Source: Aphis gossypii
Lineage: Eukaryota; Arthropoda; Insecta; Hemiptera; Aphididae
Assembly: GCF_020184175.1 (NCBI RefSeq)
Contig: NC_065531.1
Location: forward strand, 43,607,213-43,671,212
DNA length: 64,000 nucleotides
Reading direction: 5' to 3'
Shown: positions 45,212 through 58,834 of the stretch, piece after piece
How the letters are laid out: the number at the start of each line of letters is the position of its first letter
Numbering within the stretch: position 1 is the first letter of the stretch
Program-made: the position numbers and the translations under genes
Notes under the pieces: model-generated
Database searches by the model: none
What the model was told of the DNA's origin: nothing
The model's input: the letters and a program-made list of their open reading frames with translations, nothing else

Positions 45212-48200
45212 TCATTCATATTTGCTTTTCATATAATTTACCAATACTGATAAAATTGTATAGCAATCACCCACTGTCTGTAAAAAATATAATGCAATTC
45301 AAATTACTTGTTTGTGTAATTTGTTAAATAAATAACACATCAATACATCATAAATATTTGAAACATTAATATTGAAAATGAGCACATTATTTTTTTAAGT
45401 AAATACATTATCCAAAGCATCAAAACTCTCATTATTGTCAACACTTTGTAATGATTTAAGGCATGATGGTAAGACAATTTATTCACAAATACTACGCGTC
45501 TACGCGCACTTGAATTTCAATAAATTTAATATTACAACTGACATTTTTAGTGATTGTATTAAACTAAAAAGTAGTGGCGATAATGGCAGTCGGATAACGT
45601 GTACCACACCGAACGACCTCAAAAAGCGATCTAGTACATGCCGCCTTAGGAAACTGAATAATTTAAAATTGCAACAAGTGATCGATAGACAGTTTTCTAT
45701 ATAGTTTGAGTTGTGGATAATGATCCACACCTTGCAAATTATAAACAACATGGTCTCTATATTCCAAAATTGTCTAGGTCAATAAAATTGTTGTTTGTCT
45801 AATAATACACAACGTCAACATTAAACAAGAACAAAATTACAAGTACAGTGCAATGAATGCAATGAAAATGTGGTAGACCTTTCAACCGTAAATTCTTTTA
45901 GTTTCATTATTCAAAATCGCACATAAGCTTAGGTAGAAATTTGGCCCACTGAATGTTGAAAACAAAGTTATTTTCGTCCCAAACGTCCATCATAATAACA
46001 AATATACTTATGTACAATATATAGCAATATTTATCTTTCGGTCGGTCAAACAAAACTTTAAAAATATGGACATCAGCGCACAAAACCGTCGAAGTTCACC
46101 AGCCGTGTGAAATAGACTAGGATAACATATTATATTTTGTTATTGAAAACTCTTCGATATAAATATATATATAATAGTTTAAGTCATGAAATATTAATCA
46201 ATGTCAGTTGTCAGGCAATTCAATACTTACCGTTTATCATAAATCATAATATAATATTTCATACTTCTTAACCTTTGAATTTCAGTACTATACCATTCAT
46301 ACACTTATCTATAAACCCATGATATTATTACAAAAATGTAACTTCTATAATAATACAGTATTGAAACTATATAATTTTTTAATGTTTACTAGGAATTATA
46401 AATTTTTGATTAGGTTTATAAAAAATATATCATGTACGGTATTTTGATTAAGTAAAATATAATAAAATAGGTAGCTGTTGTGTATTTTTTTTTTTTTTTG
46501 ATAATAATAATTATTGATAGAATTAGAGTTGCGGAACGATAAGAAACTAAATCATTAAAGCGCAGGGATTCGAAAACCCAAGTAGACGATTTCAAGATTC
46601 GCCGGATAGATAAGTGTTTTCCATACTATTTGGAATAAATCATTGCTATATACAACTAAAACTCATCAAATATATATTTCAAATTTGTATTGGTTGTTCT
46701 ATGTTTTTTTCACATTATGCAGTCTCAGCTTTGATGTAATTTTTAAGTAAACTTTTAGCTGTGATGGACTTCTTCAAATCCATCCACAAGTCAATAGGCT
46801 CAATGCACTAACAACTCAACATCTGATCACCTCCACAAACCACCTTCAACATGAATGCCTGCATAACATAGCCCCTTAAGTTATATTCTATTTTAATTTA
46901 GTTTCTCATAAAATTGTATTATAATTATCAATATCAAATAAGAACAAAATTAAAGCTACTGCAAAAGTGATAATGTTTATTTTTTAAATATTTTGAGTTA
47001 AGAATTTGAAAAAATTAGATATTAAAGAACTAGGCAAATTGTAATGATTTTCCATAAAAACAATTAATTATCATGTTATATTAAATAAATATTTAAATAG
47101 AATACGACTGAAACACTGTAGATACTATAAATTATGCTTTAATTTTCTATTCACAACAAATTATTATAATTAACGAAATTGTTTTGCAGAATACTAGTTT
47201 TATAAATTCAACTTTATATAATATTATACAAGTGCGTACATATGTTACTCCTAACAAATTACCTTTTACAAAACTGACAGACACTATCGAACGTTTTAAT
47301 TATTATTCAAAAATAAATATCATAAATTATCCAATATATAGGCCGACGTTTTTATAAAAATAATGGAAAACAAAAAAAAAAAAAATCTATCGTAATGAAA
47401 TTAGACGTTGATATTAAAATATGGTAACACAGTTTCGAAATGTATATCCTGATGATGATCCCCCAAAATCTTCATTAACTACCATAAGTTAGACGTCTAA
47501 GGATTTCTAACCACATATTAAGTACCTTTTAACTATGTTATCTACTTTGTCCGTAAATAATATTGCTGCAAAGCGTTCTTTTTCAATATTAAGGAGCCTG
47601 AAAACGTATTTAAGATAGAATATTGAACAAACCACCTGAATAGGATTAACGCTGATGAATATTTATAGCAATTATGGCATTGATACTGACGAGGTAATTA
47701 AAATGTTCGCACGACTACATCGAAAAGTAGATTTTATATTACCTACCTAAAAACTAATGTTAAATAATTAGATATGGAAATTTAAAACTTTAAACAGATA
47801 ATCCCATAATATTGAAATTGTGTTAACTTTTTGTTAAATTTGTTACACTATCCTATGATTGCTTTAAATTGGAATATTATACCTTTTGTAAAATAATAAC
47901 TTTATTAGTACTTACCTTAAAAAACATTTCCAAGTTTACAATTTTTGTTCTAGTGAATCTTAACTTTTTATAGTTAGCATTATTCATTTGCATTGTTAAT
48001 AATATCAGTTTTTTACACTTCATATCCATTTCCGTCCAATTACTGCTGTACAATGAAAATATTACTGAATCTTTCTTTAATCAATCAAAAATAAAAATAC
48101 AAAGAATATTATGTATTATAAACTTTTAAACCTGTGATTTAATTTGTCACCGATGCTAATTATTTTCTACAATGTATAGTGTATTTGTAGTTGTTTTCAA

Positions 48201-51200
48201 ACGAGCAGAATCAATAAAAATTACATATTATATTATTATTATGTATATTGGCTACATACATCAAAATTATATTTATTTTATTTCTCAAGTTCGATACATT
48301 TGAATGAAAATGTATTATATTCAATTCCATAAAAGCTCATGAGAAGTACTAGTCTGATCGATGAACTAATTTATATTATTAAAACTAATAATGCATTGAA
48401 CATTACTTGATTGTGTAAATTTCCAAATAAATAACACACCATAAATATCTGAAAGGAGAACGAAGGGATTAGGCATAACATTTTTACTGTTGTAAGATCC
48501 GAAGATATAAAATTATCCACGCCAGATAACATCTAAAAAAAATTATATACATGTAAAATAATTATTTAATTAATCTCCGAACTGAGCGATGAAAATATTG
48601 TAATAATTACAATGATGTGTATTTTTTTTATTTGTGTCTGTGTATACCATTAATTGTTGAAATAATGCTTCAATTTAAAAATTCAGTGATGGTTTTTGGT
48701 TTCAAATTTAATTTCCTTATTGGTGCATGTAGAAAAGATCGAATGTAAGAAGTTTCCAGCAGTTTAAAAAAAAAACCACCAAAAATGTTTTGGAAAAACA
48801 GAAATTTTTACGCAAATAAGTTTTTGACAAATCAATTTTTTTAAATTATTGAACCTAAAAAAAAAAATACTGTAAAGACCCATACTTTACATTTTCACCA
48901 AATTTTTATATTACTGTTACTTATGCTCGATTACATTTTTAAAATATTCTGATTTTTTGGTGCTACTTATCAAACACTAAAATTTGGAAATGTTAAAAAG
49001 CAAATTTGGATGCCAAAAAATTTGAACATTTTATACCTGATTTCATATAAGTTATTTTTTTTATTACAGTTTAAAAAAATCCAAAACCGTTTATCACAAT
49101 TTTTTTATAAGCATATTAAAGATTCAAATATTTGTCAAAATCACAAAAATTTAAAATTAATTTTGTTGTTGAAAATTCGTAAAATTATTAATATTTATAT
49201 CTAATGTTAAAAATTCACCACTCAGTCAAAAAATTATAGATACTAAGCTGATAAATCATCTCGATTCAGAATCGTGTTTCGTAAACAATGATATTTATCA
49301 CTATATTCAAATTTAAAGCATTCAATATAGTGACCTACTCTATGTTCGAGATTTACACGACACCTACTGTAATAGTAGAGAGATACTCACTTGACCATTC
49401 TTTTTTTATAGTTAGTTATACTACTTTTCATATTTTATTAATACATTAATCGTGTTAAGTTAAATTTTTAAAGCAAAACATACATGACTATATTATTAAA
49501 ACTGTAATGAGGTATCAAAAAAAATAATTCAATGAAGCAGGAATATGCAATATAAAATGTTGAGTTTAAAAATATAATTTAAAATTACAATTAATATCTG
49601 ATCATTACATTCGCCTAAACAATAATTGATTTAAGTCTAATATTGAATCAAGTACAATTTAAACAATCATTGTAATTAAATCTAAGAAAAGAGTATTTTT
49701 TTACCATTATAGAAATAAGACAAATTAAGATGAGTGATTGCGATGAAACAAAAATGTGTAACAACATTGCTTTCCCAAATAGAGCTAAAAAATCTTCATA
49801 TTTCCTAAACAAAAAAAAAAAAATAGATTTTATCAAAAAATGTATTTATCATTAATATAAAAATAGAAATCATTCTAATATTTCCACTAAAAAAAAAAAC
49901 AAAAAAGTTTAAAAAAATAATATACTTTTGATTTCATGAAAATAAAATATAAAAAATTAACTCATACTTCATAACTTTTTGGTGATCCATTATAATTGTT
50001 TTTAAATCATCATAAATTAAATCCTGTTTGTTAGATATATTTTTTTTTCCATCTAAGATATGACCTGCAAGTAAATAAAGAAATTGTTAAGCGTATGAGT
50101 AGAATCGAATTAAAAACTTTGTCAGTTGGTTAAAAAGCACAAGTAACGTACAGTATAGAATATACTGATATATCGAAATCGGTGTTTCTATTTAAAATTG
50201 TAAAAATATTTTTCTCAGGAAATATCTTGAACATTTAGTTAGAAAACATTTCTTTTGAAATGTTAATTTCAACATTTAATTTGATAGTCAACTATAAATA
50301 TTATAAGGAATGTTCATAATTTTACCGTATAGTATAATACTTTATTTTTAAACAAAGCAATTTCCAAACATCAGAGATGAATTTTAATTGTCTTTATTTT
50401 TGTAAATTTGACCAAGTGATGTTATTTTGCTATCTTTCAACATGTACTTCATCAAAAGATTGTACTCACCAATTGGGGAACGAGGTTCGCGAATCGATTT
50501 ATGTCCAACTGATTCAAAAGCAGATTTAATCATTTCTATCTGACCGCAAATAGCAAAGCACAAGGTAACCAAAACCATATCGAATAAGAGGAAGAACGTT
50601 GCTAGAGAGACGGTCAACAACGCTTCGGCAAAGAAAAACGTATTATAATATGTATTGTACGTTTCGTCAGATACAATTATATACAAATTCAATATATTCT
50701 CTCGGTAATATCCGACCGAACCGTCGCGATTTTTCACCGGTGTTATTTCATTACGGAATGCCTGTGTGATGCCCATGTAACTGATGAGGCAAAACAAATC
50801 CATGAAGAAAAACAAGGTCGAAAACCTCATTGAACGTTTTCGCCAACGGTCCAGTACATGTCTCCTCCGGAAGTTGAATGATGATGTAAAACCATACCAA
50901 GTCACCGACAAACAGTTCCATATATCGTTTGAATAATGGACAATGATCCACAACTTGTACACCAAGAACATCACGATTTCCGCTCTCCAAAAATAGTCTA
51001 TGCTTGTGGTCATGTTGTTCGTCCAATAGTACACACCACTAACATAGAACATGATCGAAATGACACAACAATACAGTGCTATGAATGAAATGACAATATG
51101 GTAGACGTTTTTTCCGTAAATTATTTTAGTTTGAGTATTCAAAATTTGATATAAACTTATACGTTTAGCCAACCAAATGTTGAAAACATAGTTATTTTCG

Positions 51201-51217
51201 TCTCTAACGTCCATCAT
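45212..51217 (-). CDS. Odorant receptor (7tm_6 family), apparently complete, six exons
   Basis: Exons (minus) 51217-50470, 50064-49968, 49804-49705, 48532-48407, 48074-47916, 45277-45212 join in frame to 431 codons, matching the paralogue at 55566-58682 exon by exon (748, 97, 100, 126, 159, 66 bp). Start MMDVRDENNYVFNIWLAKRI. Several hydrophobic segments lie in exon 1, for example YHIVISFIALYCCVISIMFY and AEALLTVSLATFFLLFDMVL. HQKVMKKYEDFLALFGKA spans exons 2-3. The receptor C-terminal signatures are YSSNWTEMDMK, FTRTKIVNLEMFFK and TVGDCYTILSVL. Insect ORs are odour-gated channel subunits with inverted topology, paired with Orco in antennal neurons. The last exon is 2.6 kb from exon 5 across a pseudogene fragment and a hAT remnant, so its assignment to this gene is the least certain junction. 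Confidence 0.8.
45506..45993 (-). pseudogene. Odorant receptor pseudogene, exon 1 fragment
   Basis: Start MMDVWDENNFVFNIQWAKF at 45993, then a frameshift and stop. Another frame gives MLFIICKVWIIIHNSNYIENC and FLRRHVLDR, which align with the first half of exon 1 of the intact receptors. The second half of exon 1 and exons 2-5 are missing. The fragment, with its upstream block, sits within the last intron of the receptor gene at 45212-51217. The exon at 45277-45212 may originally have belonged to this copy. Confidence 0.8.
46105..46128 (-). promoter_or_regulatory. Shared upstream block of receptor copies (pseudogene copy)
   Basis: Plus-strand GTGTGAAATAGACTAGGATA, 112 bp upstream of the pseudogene ATG. 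The same words occur upstream of both intact receptors. It is preceded by CGTCGAAGTTCACCAG, also shared. Function inferred from conservation only. Confidence 0.45.
47404..48361. repeat. Direct segmental duplication, copy 2
   Basis: Partner of 42140-43104. Here the receptor exon 5 (48074-47916) lies in its proper gene context, so this is probably the source. It also contains the hATC remnant (47545-47748) within the receptor's last intron. Confidence 0.9.
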
Positions 51218-51402
51218 AATATATCAAGTACACGCATTTAAAATAAATTGTTATAATATATTTCTTTCGGTTCTCTGTTGACAGTGAGTGTATTTTAATT
51301 CGTCAATTTAATTGAATTATTTTAGGTATTGGAAATGTGGTGTGCAAACAAAACTCAATGATACTAATGATACTGACACAAGACCGCCGAAGTTCGCCGG
51401 TG

Positions 51403-51426
51403 GTGTGAAATAGACTAGGATAACAT
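51403..51426 (-). promoter_or_regulatory. Shared upstream block of odorant receptor gene
   Basis: GTGTGAAATAGACTAGGATA on the plus strand, 186 bp upstream of the ATG at 51217. A second shared word, TTCTTTCGGTT, lies at about 51260. Candidate promoter or antennal control element, or simply young duplicated flank. Confidence 0.45.
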
Positions 51427-51429
51427 TTT

Positions 51430-54400
51430 ATAGTATTTTTGTTATTGATTACTTATCGATATCTAGCGCTGCGGTGGCTGCACAAAATTAAAAAACAAAA
51501 ATAGAGCTAGTGGCGATGATGGCAGTTACACGAAAGAACCAACTACTTGTATTTAAATTGTGTAATTTTAGGAAAGGTCCGATCTCTCTGTAGTCTAAAA
51601 TTATGAACTGTTTGACTTGAACTTTACACGGGTTGACCAGTATACTACAAAAATTATATTTTTAAAAATTTCAAGTTTATCTGAGAATTATAGCCTGAAT
51701 ATGTAAAAATATAATTATCATAGTAATTATTCGAAATGCAATTTATTTAAAAAAATTAGTAATGTTAATGCTGTACACACCGCATGCCATTGCGTTCGCT
51801 GCCGGCCGCCCATTTTGCTCTTGCCAAGCAACCGGACTAAGTATAATTTTCGACACGCGTCGGTTGTATTCGTTTTTGAACAGTGCTTGGTAGTGTGAGA
51901 AACGTCGACTGATCTATGGTTGTATAGAACATTATGTTTCCTGACTTTTTCAATCAACATTTTTTTCTATCTTAAAAAAATGATTAAAATACGAAATGGC
52001 TACAAAAATAGATAAGGTGCTGTCACGTTAGTTATAAATGCGTAAATTTTCCGGAAATAGAGACGTGATTTCACGAGTGTTTTCGGTAACGTGACGTCGT
52101 AACAGTTTGTTCACTTAATCTGAACAATATGTAACAAATACAACTTCAAATTATAATAATATAGTGTGGTATTAAATAATTATAAATTGTTATCGTACTT
52201 CATCAAATATTATCAATTTCAGACAATAAGAAAATAACTCCTTTTTAATATCACAACTTTTCTAACTTAAGATTTTTTACACGAAGTATTTTTGTTGTGT
52301 TATATTTATATATATAATTGTTATAACACATGATATAACACATTATAATTTGTTTATTTAGTTTTTGGAATCTCCTTGATATATATGTAATATGTATTTA
52401 ATAGTTAGGTATAGTTATGAAATATTAACCATTGTCAGTTGTCACGCAATTCAATATTTACTATCTATCATATAGTATTTCATACTTCTTTACCTTCGTT
52501 TTTTAATAATATATAATCCATGTGTACAAACCCATATTATAACAAAGATGCAACTTATATTATTATACACTATAAATATATATATAATTTTTACTAGGAA
52601 TTATGAATTTTTGATTAGTTTTTGAAAAATATATGGTACGTATTTCGATTAAGTAAAATATAATAAAATACCTGTTGTTTGTTTTATTTTATAACCGGAG
52701 TAAATTTCACATAACTACAGAATTATAGACAGACGATGAATATCTAAATCATCAAAGCACAAGAGTTCGAAAACCGAACGGAACTATTTCGGTTCGACCA
52801 TCTATAGGTGCTTCCCATGCAACAAGTATTCAGGAGAACTCATTATTCAACAAGCTCATCAAATATCTTCTTTTACAATTATTGTAAAGGTTGTCTTAAA
52901 TTTTTCACATTCTGCTTTCTCAATTTTTTATGTACTTTTTAAGTTAACTCTTACATTGACATCACTTACCACAACAATAAAACTAAAATAAACATTATTA
53001 TTATTTTTTTTTGTTTTTGTCTCACATAGTTGTATTATTGGTCTAAAAATAAATTCAAAATAATGATTTTTTACAACACAATTCCTGGTAATATACATAA
53101 TAAATACGATGTGTGTTTTATATATCCTTTCAACACTTATAATTATTACTTGAACAATACATAAAATAAACGACTTAATTAGTGTATTCGGCTAACACTG
53201 AACAAAGATCTACTCATATTCTCATATATCATTTTTATAACTGTATTGGAATATAATATAGTCTATCAAGACTTTAAAACATATTAGATTATACAAATGT
53301 TACGGTTATTTATAAGACTATAAATTAAATATAGATTATAGGTATTATTTATAAAACGATGTTTTGGCTACAACTTCAACAAGTACTATATTATCCTGTA
53401 GTTAATGCATTTTATATTTATTTAATAATTAAACCTAATCAGTTTAATATTCAACATTAATTAATAACTTATTTGAAATGAAAATTGAACTTTTAACTGT
53501 TTTTCCTCACAAATAATTAAAATAAATTTAACATTTTAGTTATAATAATTTCTGAATTCAATAAAATAATATTACTACTCAATATGTTCCGAGGGGAAAC
53601 GATCGGCCAATGTCATTCGGAAGTAAACCTAAAATGATGAATAATAATCCTTTGAAGAGGGGGTCTAACTTTTTTAGTTTTTAAGTTATGGGAAAATTAA
53701 CTGCTTTTAAACAAAACCAAACCTACCACGAATACTTTTATGTTTCTCCAAAATTTATCAGCATTTTAACATCATTTTTATTTTTTTATTTTAAAGCGTT
53801 TTAGTTATCCTATCAACTAACATACGCAATTAAACCAGAAATCATGCAAATTATTATAATAAAATTAAAAAAAGAAACATTTTTTATCAAAAGTTAGAAT
53901 TTTTTAAAATAAATTTCATATTACTCCAAATTATTCAATATTTATTATGGATTTTTTGGTTTGTGTATTATTTTACTCTAGAATACCTTAAAAGTTCGGT
54001 TTTCATATCTTCCATAATTGTCGTTCACTCCCCTCTCGGAACACATTGTGTAATTGGTGATAATTTTATGGTAGATAATACACTATTTCATAGATCGTTA
54101 ATGTAAATATTTCAGAAAATAATTGGGTTTTTGTAGAAAAATACATAGGTTATTCTAGTAACTACCTTATTTTATTTCGATAAATTAATATAAATATTTA
54201 TATTATACTATACACTATACCTCGTATATTGTATGATCTGTGATAATATTATGTAATTGTAGATAAAGGTTTGCTCACAATGAGCATACACGCCAAAAAC
54301 ACTAAATTAAAAAAATTAAAAATGTATACAATAAATATAATTTAACGGTTTTATTTTATAGTTTTCATATTCTACATTCTAAACTTTTTTGCATTGACAT

Positions 54401-55565
54401 TTTTATGTAAATCATCAAATTGACACTTCTTACTACATTAACTAAGAATAATATAAGTAAAATAAATACTATTGTTTTTGTCTCGGTATAGTTGCCTCAT
54501 TGACCTAATAATAAATCTTAAATTATGATTTTTTAAACACAATGCAAGATAAAATTGTATATAATAATAAATTTAATAAAAATGATGAACAGATGAAATA
54601 TTTTTAACACATGGGAAAACAAAAATATGTATTTATTATATTCTAAATTAGATTTTAACCAGATATCTGGTTTATTTTGGTAATTCTCAATGTCACTTTG
54701 TACAATACGAAAACAATAAACTTTTCTGTTCTTAAGGAATTAATGTTAAAAGTGATCAGACTATCTATTCATTTTTTTTTCATTCTATTATCTCGGTTTA
54801 TTTGTCTAATCGATAATGTCTTTAAATACGTTTTCAAAAATACTACAAAATAATTTAAATTACAATGTTTAAAAAATAATAATAGAATATTATAATATAC
54901 ATTACTTTCTTTTTCATGTCTCAACTATGTAAAATCGTTGATACATTATTAACATAAAATAATTATTCAACGAACTATTCACAAATACTTAAATTATATT
55001 ACAACACTTAAAACATATTTATAAATTCCTCAAATAGTATACATGGGTTTGGCTAACACTAATCACAGACTGTATATCTTTAAATAATTTTTAAAACTAA
55101 AACTGTACATAATATAGTAAGGAAATTTATTTTGTGTAGAAAAAAAAATAGTGTTAATTTTATTTATTATGCGAATAGTAAAGCCTTTAATATAAAAATA
55201 AATATTTATAGGTATTGTTTTACACACCGTATATTAAAATAAAATAAATATGATGTACTAATTTTTGAATAAAATTGAATTGAATTAATTAAATGATAAT
55301 ATAATATAAGTAATGACAATAATTTTGATAATTTATAGTCAATTTTACGTAAATTAATATTTTATTTTCATAATTATCCATTTAATGTGAACAATAATAT
55401 TATTTTATTAGTTATGAGTGTTTTAGATGACTATCACAATTAAATGTAAAGACATTTATTATGATTCATTTAGATATTGGATGTAAGTATATAACTAAAT
55501 AAATCTAATTATTAGAGCTCCATAAGAAAAAACTTAACTAAATTAAATTAAAAAAAGAAAAAAAT
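51430..55565. other. 4.1-kb intergenic stretch between two receptor genes
   Basis: No supported gene. 52600-52815 is homologous to 46380-46620 (receptor upstream DNA). A possible MITE lies at 53586-54042. The region 51730-51960 is GC-richer, but its minus ORF has no recognisable motif. The rest is AT-rich. Confidence 0.5.
53586..54042. mobile_element. Possible MITE with TGTTCCGAG ends
   Basis: TGTTCCGAGGGGAAACGA at the left and the inverse of TGTTCCGAGAGGGGAGTG at the right form imperfect terminal inverted repeats (2-bp indel) about 457 bp apart. No convincing target duplication, no coding capacity, superfamily not assigned. Confidence 0.4.
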
Positions 55566-58500
55566 TCATTCATTCTTTGATTTAATCTGCTTTATTAAAA
55601 CTGAAATAACTGTGTAGCAATTACCCATTGTCTGTAATAAATAAATAATATAAATTAATACCTATTTCAAACAAAATTTTCAATTCTTTTATTAATAATT
55701 AAGTTAAAATTGGTCATTATCTTTTGACTAAGGCATTTTTAATAAGCAAAGGTTAACACCAAAATGCAAAAAAATTCAATAGAACCTAACCATCTAACAC
55801 ATCATTCAAGGCTGCTTAGATCTTCAAAACATTTGAAAAATCTTATCAATAAATAAAAATTTAGAGGAAGTTCTAAAAAAAAACAACTTGATAAAAATAT
55901 TAAATTTGCTTTAAAAAATTAATATTATTTACAAATTTAAAAATATCCATAAATGGTTTATAACTGTTTAAATGCTAAGCTTGTACATTTTTTTTTAAAT
56001 TATAAGTGTAACACACACAATCCAATATACACACAAGGAAAATAACTTAAGATGTTGAAACTTTTCTAAATTTTTGGTATTCAGGAATATAACAGTTTTT
56101 AATAATACATATTTTATTAATTCTGACGAATTGAAAACATTTAAATAATAGAAATTTAAGATAATAATATGATAGAAGCTTATAATAGTTGACATAATAA
56201 GATAAAGTAGATATATAATTTAATTAAGATCTCGGAATGCATACTAACTCTATGAAAGCTTTCGATTGGAATTTACGATTTTTGTAAAATAATAACTATA
56301 TTATTATAATATACTAACCTTAAAAAACATTTCCAAGTTTACAATATTTGTTCTAGTGAATCTTAACTTTTTATAGTGGGCATTATTTACTTTCATCGTT
56401 AATAATATTAGTTTTTTGTACTTCATATCCATTTCAGTCCAATTACTGCTGTACAATGAAAATATTATTGAATCTTTCTTCAATCAATAAAAAATAAAAA
56501 TATTTATTAAGAGCCATTAAATTTCTTATTAAATAATTCATCAATGCCAATTATTTTTCTACAGTATATAATATTATAGTGTACCTATATAGGTATATTT
56601 ATATTTGTTGTCAAATGTGAAGTTACAAATGTTACATACATTAAATATATGTTTAAGGAATGTGAATCTCAGTTAGGTTCATTGAAAAAAAAAAATAATT
56701 TTCTTCAATTCCATAACAATTTATGAGACGTGCAAGTAAACGATAAATAAATAGAAAATATTAAAACTATTAATGCATTTCAAATTACTTGATTATGTAA
56801 ATTTCCAAATAAATAACACATCATAAATATCTGAAAGGAATATGAAAAAATTTGGCATATCATTTTGATTGCTGTAACCTTTGTAGCTAAAAATAAATTT
56901 GCGTCATATAAACTCTAAATAAAAAAATATATATATAAATTAGTATTAGGATAAAATGTTAAATTAAAAGATATTACAATATACAATATTTTGTTTGATA
57001 TCTTATAAATACATACTAAAGCAGAAAAATAATAAATTAAATGTTAAATTAAAAAACATAATTTCAAGTAACAATAGATTTATAATTATAAATCTAAGTA
57101 TAATGTAATATATTCTTACTGTTATGAAAATACACCAACTTAAAATGAGTGATGATGATGAAATAAAAATCTGGAACAACATTGGTTTTCCAAATAGAGC
57201 TAAAAAATCTTCATATTTCCTAAAAAACAAAAAAAAATATGAATAATTTTATTAATCATTGATATAAAAGTAGAAATTATTCTTACACGTTATCTATTAA
57301 GAATGAAAATAGTTTGGAAAAATAACATATTTTTATAGTATTTTTAGTTCAAAGAAGTACTATTAGCTAATGTATACCATAAAATTATATATAATTTCAT
57401 GAAAATCAAATATAAATATTTAACTCATACTTCATAACTTTTTGGTGATCCACTATAATTGTTTTTAGTTCATTGTAAATTAATTCGTGTTTGTTAGATA
57501 ACCTTTTTTTTTCAACCACGGTATAATCTGCAAGTAAATAAAGCAATTATTAAGTGTGTGAGTAGAATCGAATTAAAAACTTTGTCAGTTGGTTAAAAAG
57601 CACAAGTAACGTACAGTATAGAATATACTGATATATCGAAATCGGTGTTTCTATTTAAAATTGTAAAAATATTTTTCTCAGGAAATATCTTGAACATTAA
57701 GTTAGAAAACATTTCTTTTGAAATGTTAATTTCAACATTTAATGTGATAGTCAACTATAAATATTATAAGGAATGTTCATAATTTTACCGTACAGTATAA
57801 TACTTTTTTTTTAAACAAAGCAATATCCAAACATCAGGGATGAATTTTAATTGTCTTAATTTTTGTTAATCTGACCATAAGTAACGTTATTTTGCGATAT
57901 TTCAACATGTACTACATCAAAAGATTGTACTCACCAATTGGGGATCGAGGTCCGCGAATCGATTTATGTCCAACTGATTCAAAATCAGATTTAATCATTT
58001 CCATCTGACCGCAAATAGCAAAACACAGTGTAACCAAAAGAATATCGAATAAGAGGAAGAACGTTGCTAGAGAGACGGTCAACAACGCTTCGGCAAAGAA
58101 AAACGTATTATAATATGTATTGTACGTTTCGTCAGATACAATTATGTAAAAATTCATAATATTCTGTCGGTAATATCCGACCGAACCGTCGCGATTTTTC
58201 ACCGGTGTTGTATCATTACGGAATATCTGTGTGAGTCCTACGAAAATGGTCAAGCCAAAAAAATACGTGAAGGCAAACAAAGTCGAGAAACTCATCGAAC
58301 GTTTTCGCCAACGATCCAGTATATGTCTCTTCTGGAAGCTAAATGATGATGTGAAACCGTACCAAGTGATCGACAGACAGTTCCATATGTCGTTCGAGTG
58401 ATATATAACGATCCACATCTTGTATATTATGAACAACGTGTTTTCCGCTTTCCAAAAATAGTCTATGCTTATGGTCATGTTGTTCGTCCAATAGTGCACG

Positions 58501-58682
58501 CTACTAACACTGAACACAATCAAAATAACACACCAATATAGTGCAATGAATGCAATAAAAATGTGGTAGACATTTTTTCCGCGATATTTAATAGTTTTAG
58601 AATCCAAAATTTGATATAAACCTATACGTCTAGCCAACCGAATGTTGAAAACATAGTTATTTTCGTCTCGAACGTCCATCAT
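55566..58682 (-). CDS. Odorant receptor (7tm_6 family), complete, six exons
   Basis: Exons (minus) 58682-57935, 57527-57431, 57219-57120, 56914-56789, 56477-56319, 55631-55566, all with GT-AG junctions and phase agreement, give 431 codons, a normal insect OR length. Start MMDVRDENNYVFNIRLARRI (MM doublet shared by paralogues). Hydrophobic segments include VYHIFIAFIALYWCVILIVF, the FAFTYFFGLTIFVGL region and LLTVSLATFFLLFDILLVTL. An extracellular-type loop carries TTPVKNRDGSVGYYR. C-terminal signatures are YSSNWTEMDMKYKKLILL, RTNIVNLEMFFK and TMGNCYTVISVLIK. Expected role: tuning subunit of an odour-gated cation channel with Orco in olfactory neurons; ligand unknown. It lies between two paralogues, all on the minus strand, with a shared upstream block about 150 bp from the ATG. 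Confidence 0.88.
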
Positions 58683-58834
58683 AATATCAAGAACAGTTAT
58701 GTATAATAAATGTCAATATGTATCTTTCGGTCATCTGTTGACAATAAGTAATTATTTTTTCGCATGTGATATCCAAGAAAAACTTAAAAAAATACGGATA
58801 CTACAGAGCAAAAGACCACTGGAGTCCACGGGTC

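Noticed and set aside
45435..45704. 89-codon plus ORF
   Set aside because: Antisense of the receptor pseudogene exon 1.
50751..51026. 91-codon minus ORF starting MDEQHDHKHRLF
   Set aside because: Alternative frame within exon 1 of the intact receptor gene.
51727..51960. 77-codon minus ORF in a GC-richer patch
   Set aside because: No motif, no splice context, no link to the receptors. Possibly part of an unknown repeat, but I cannot support it.
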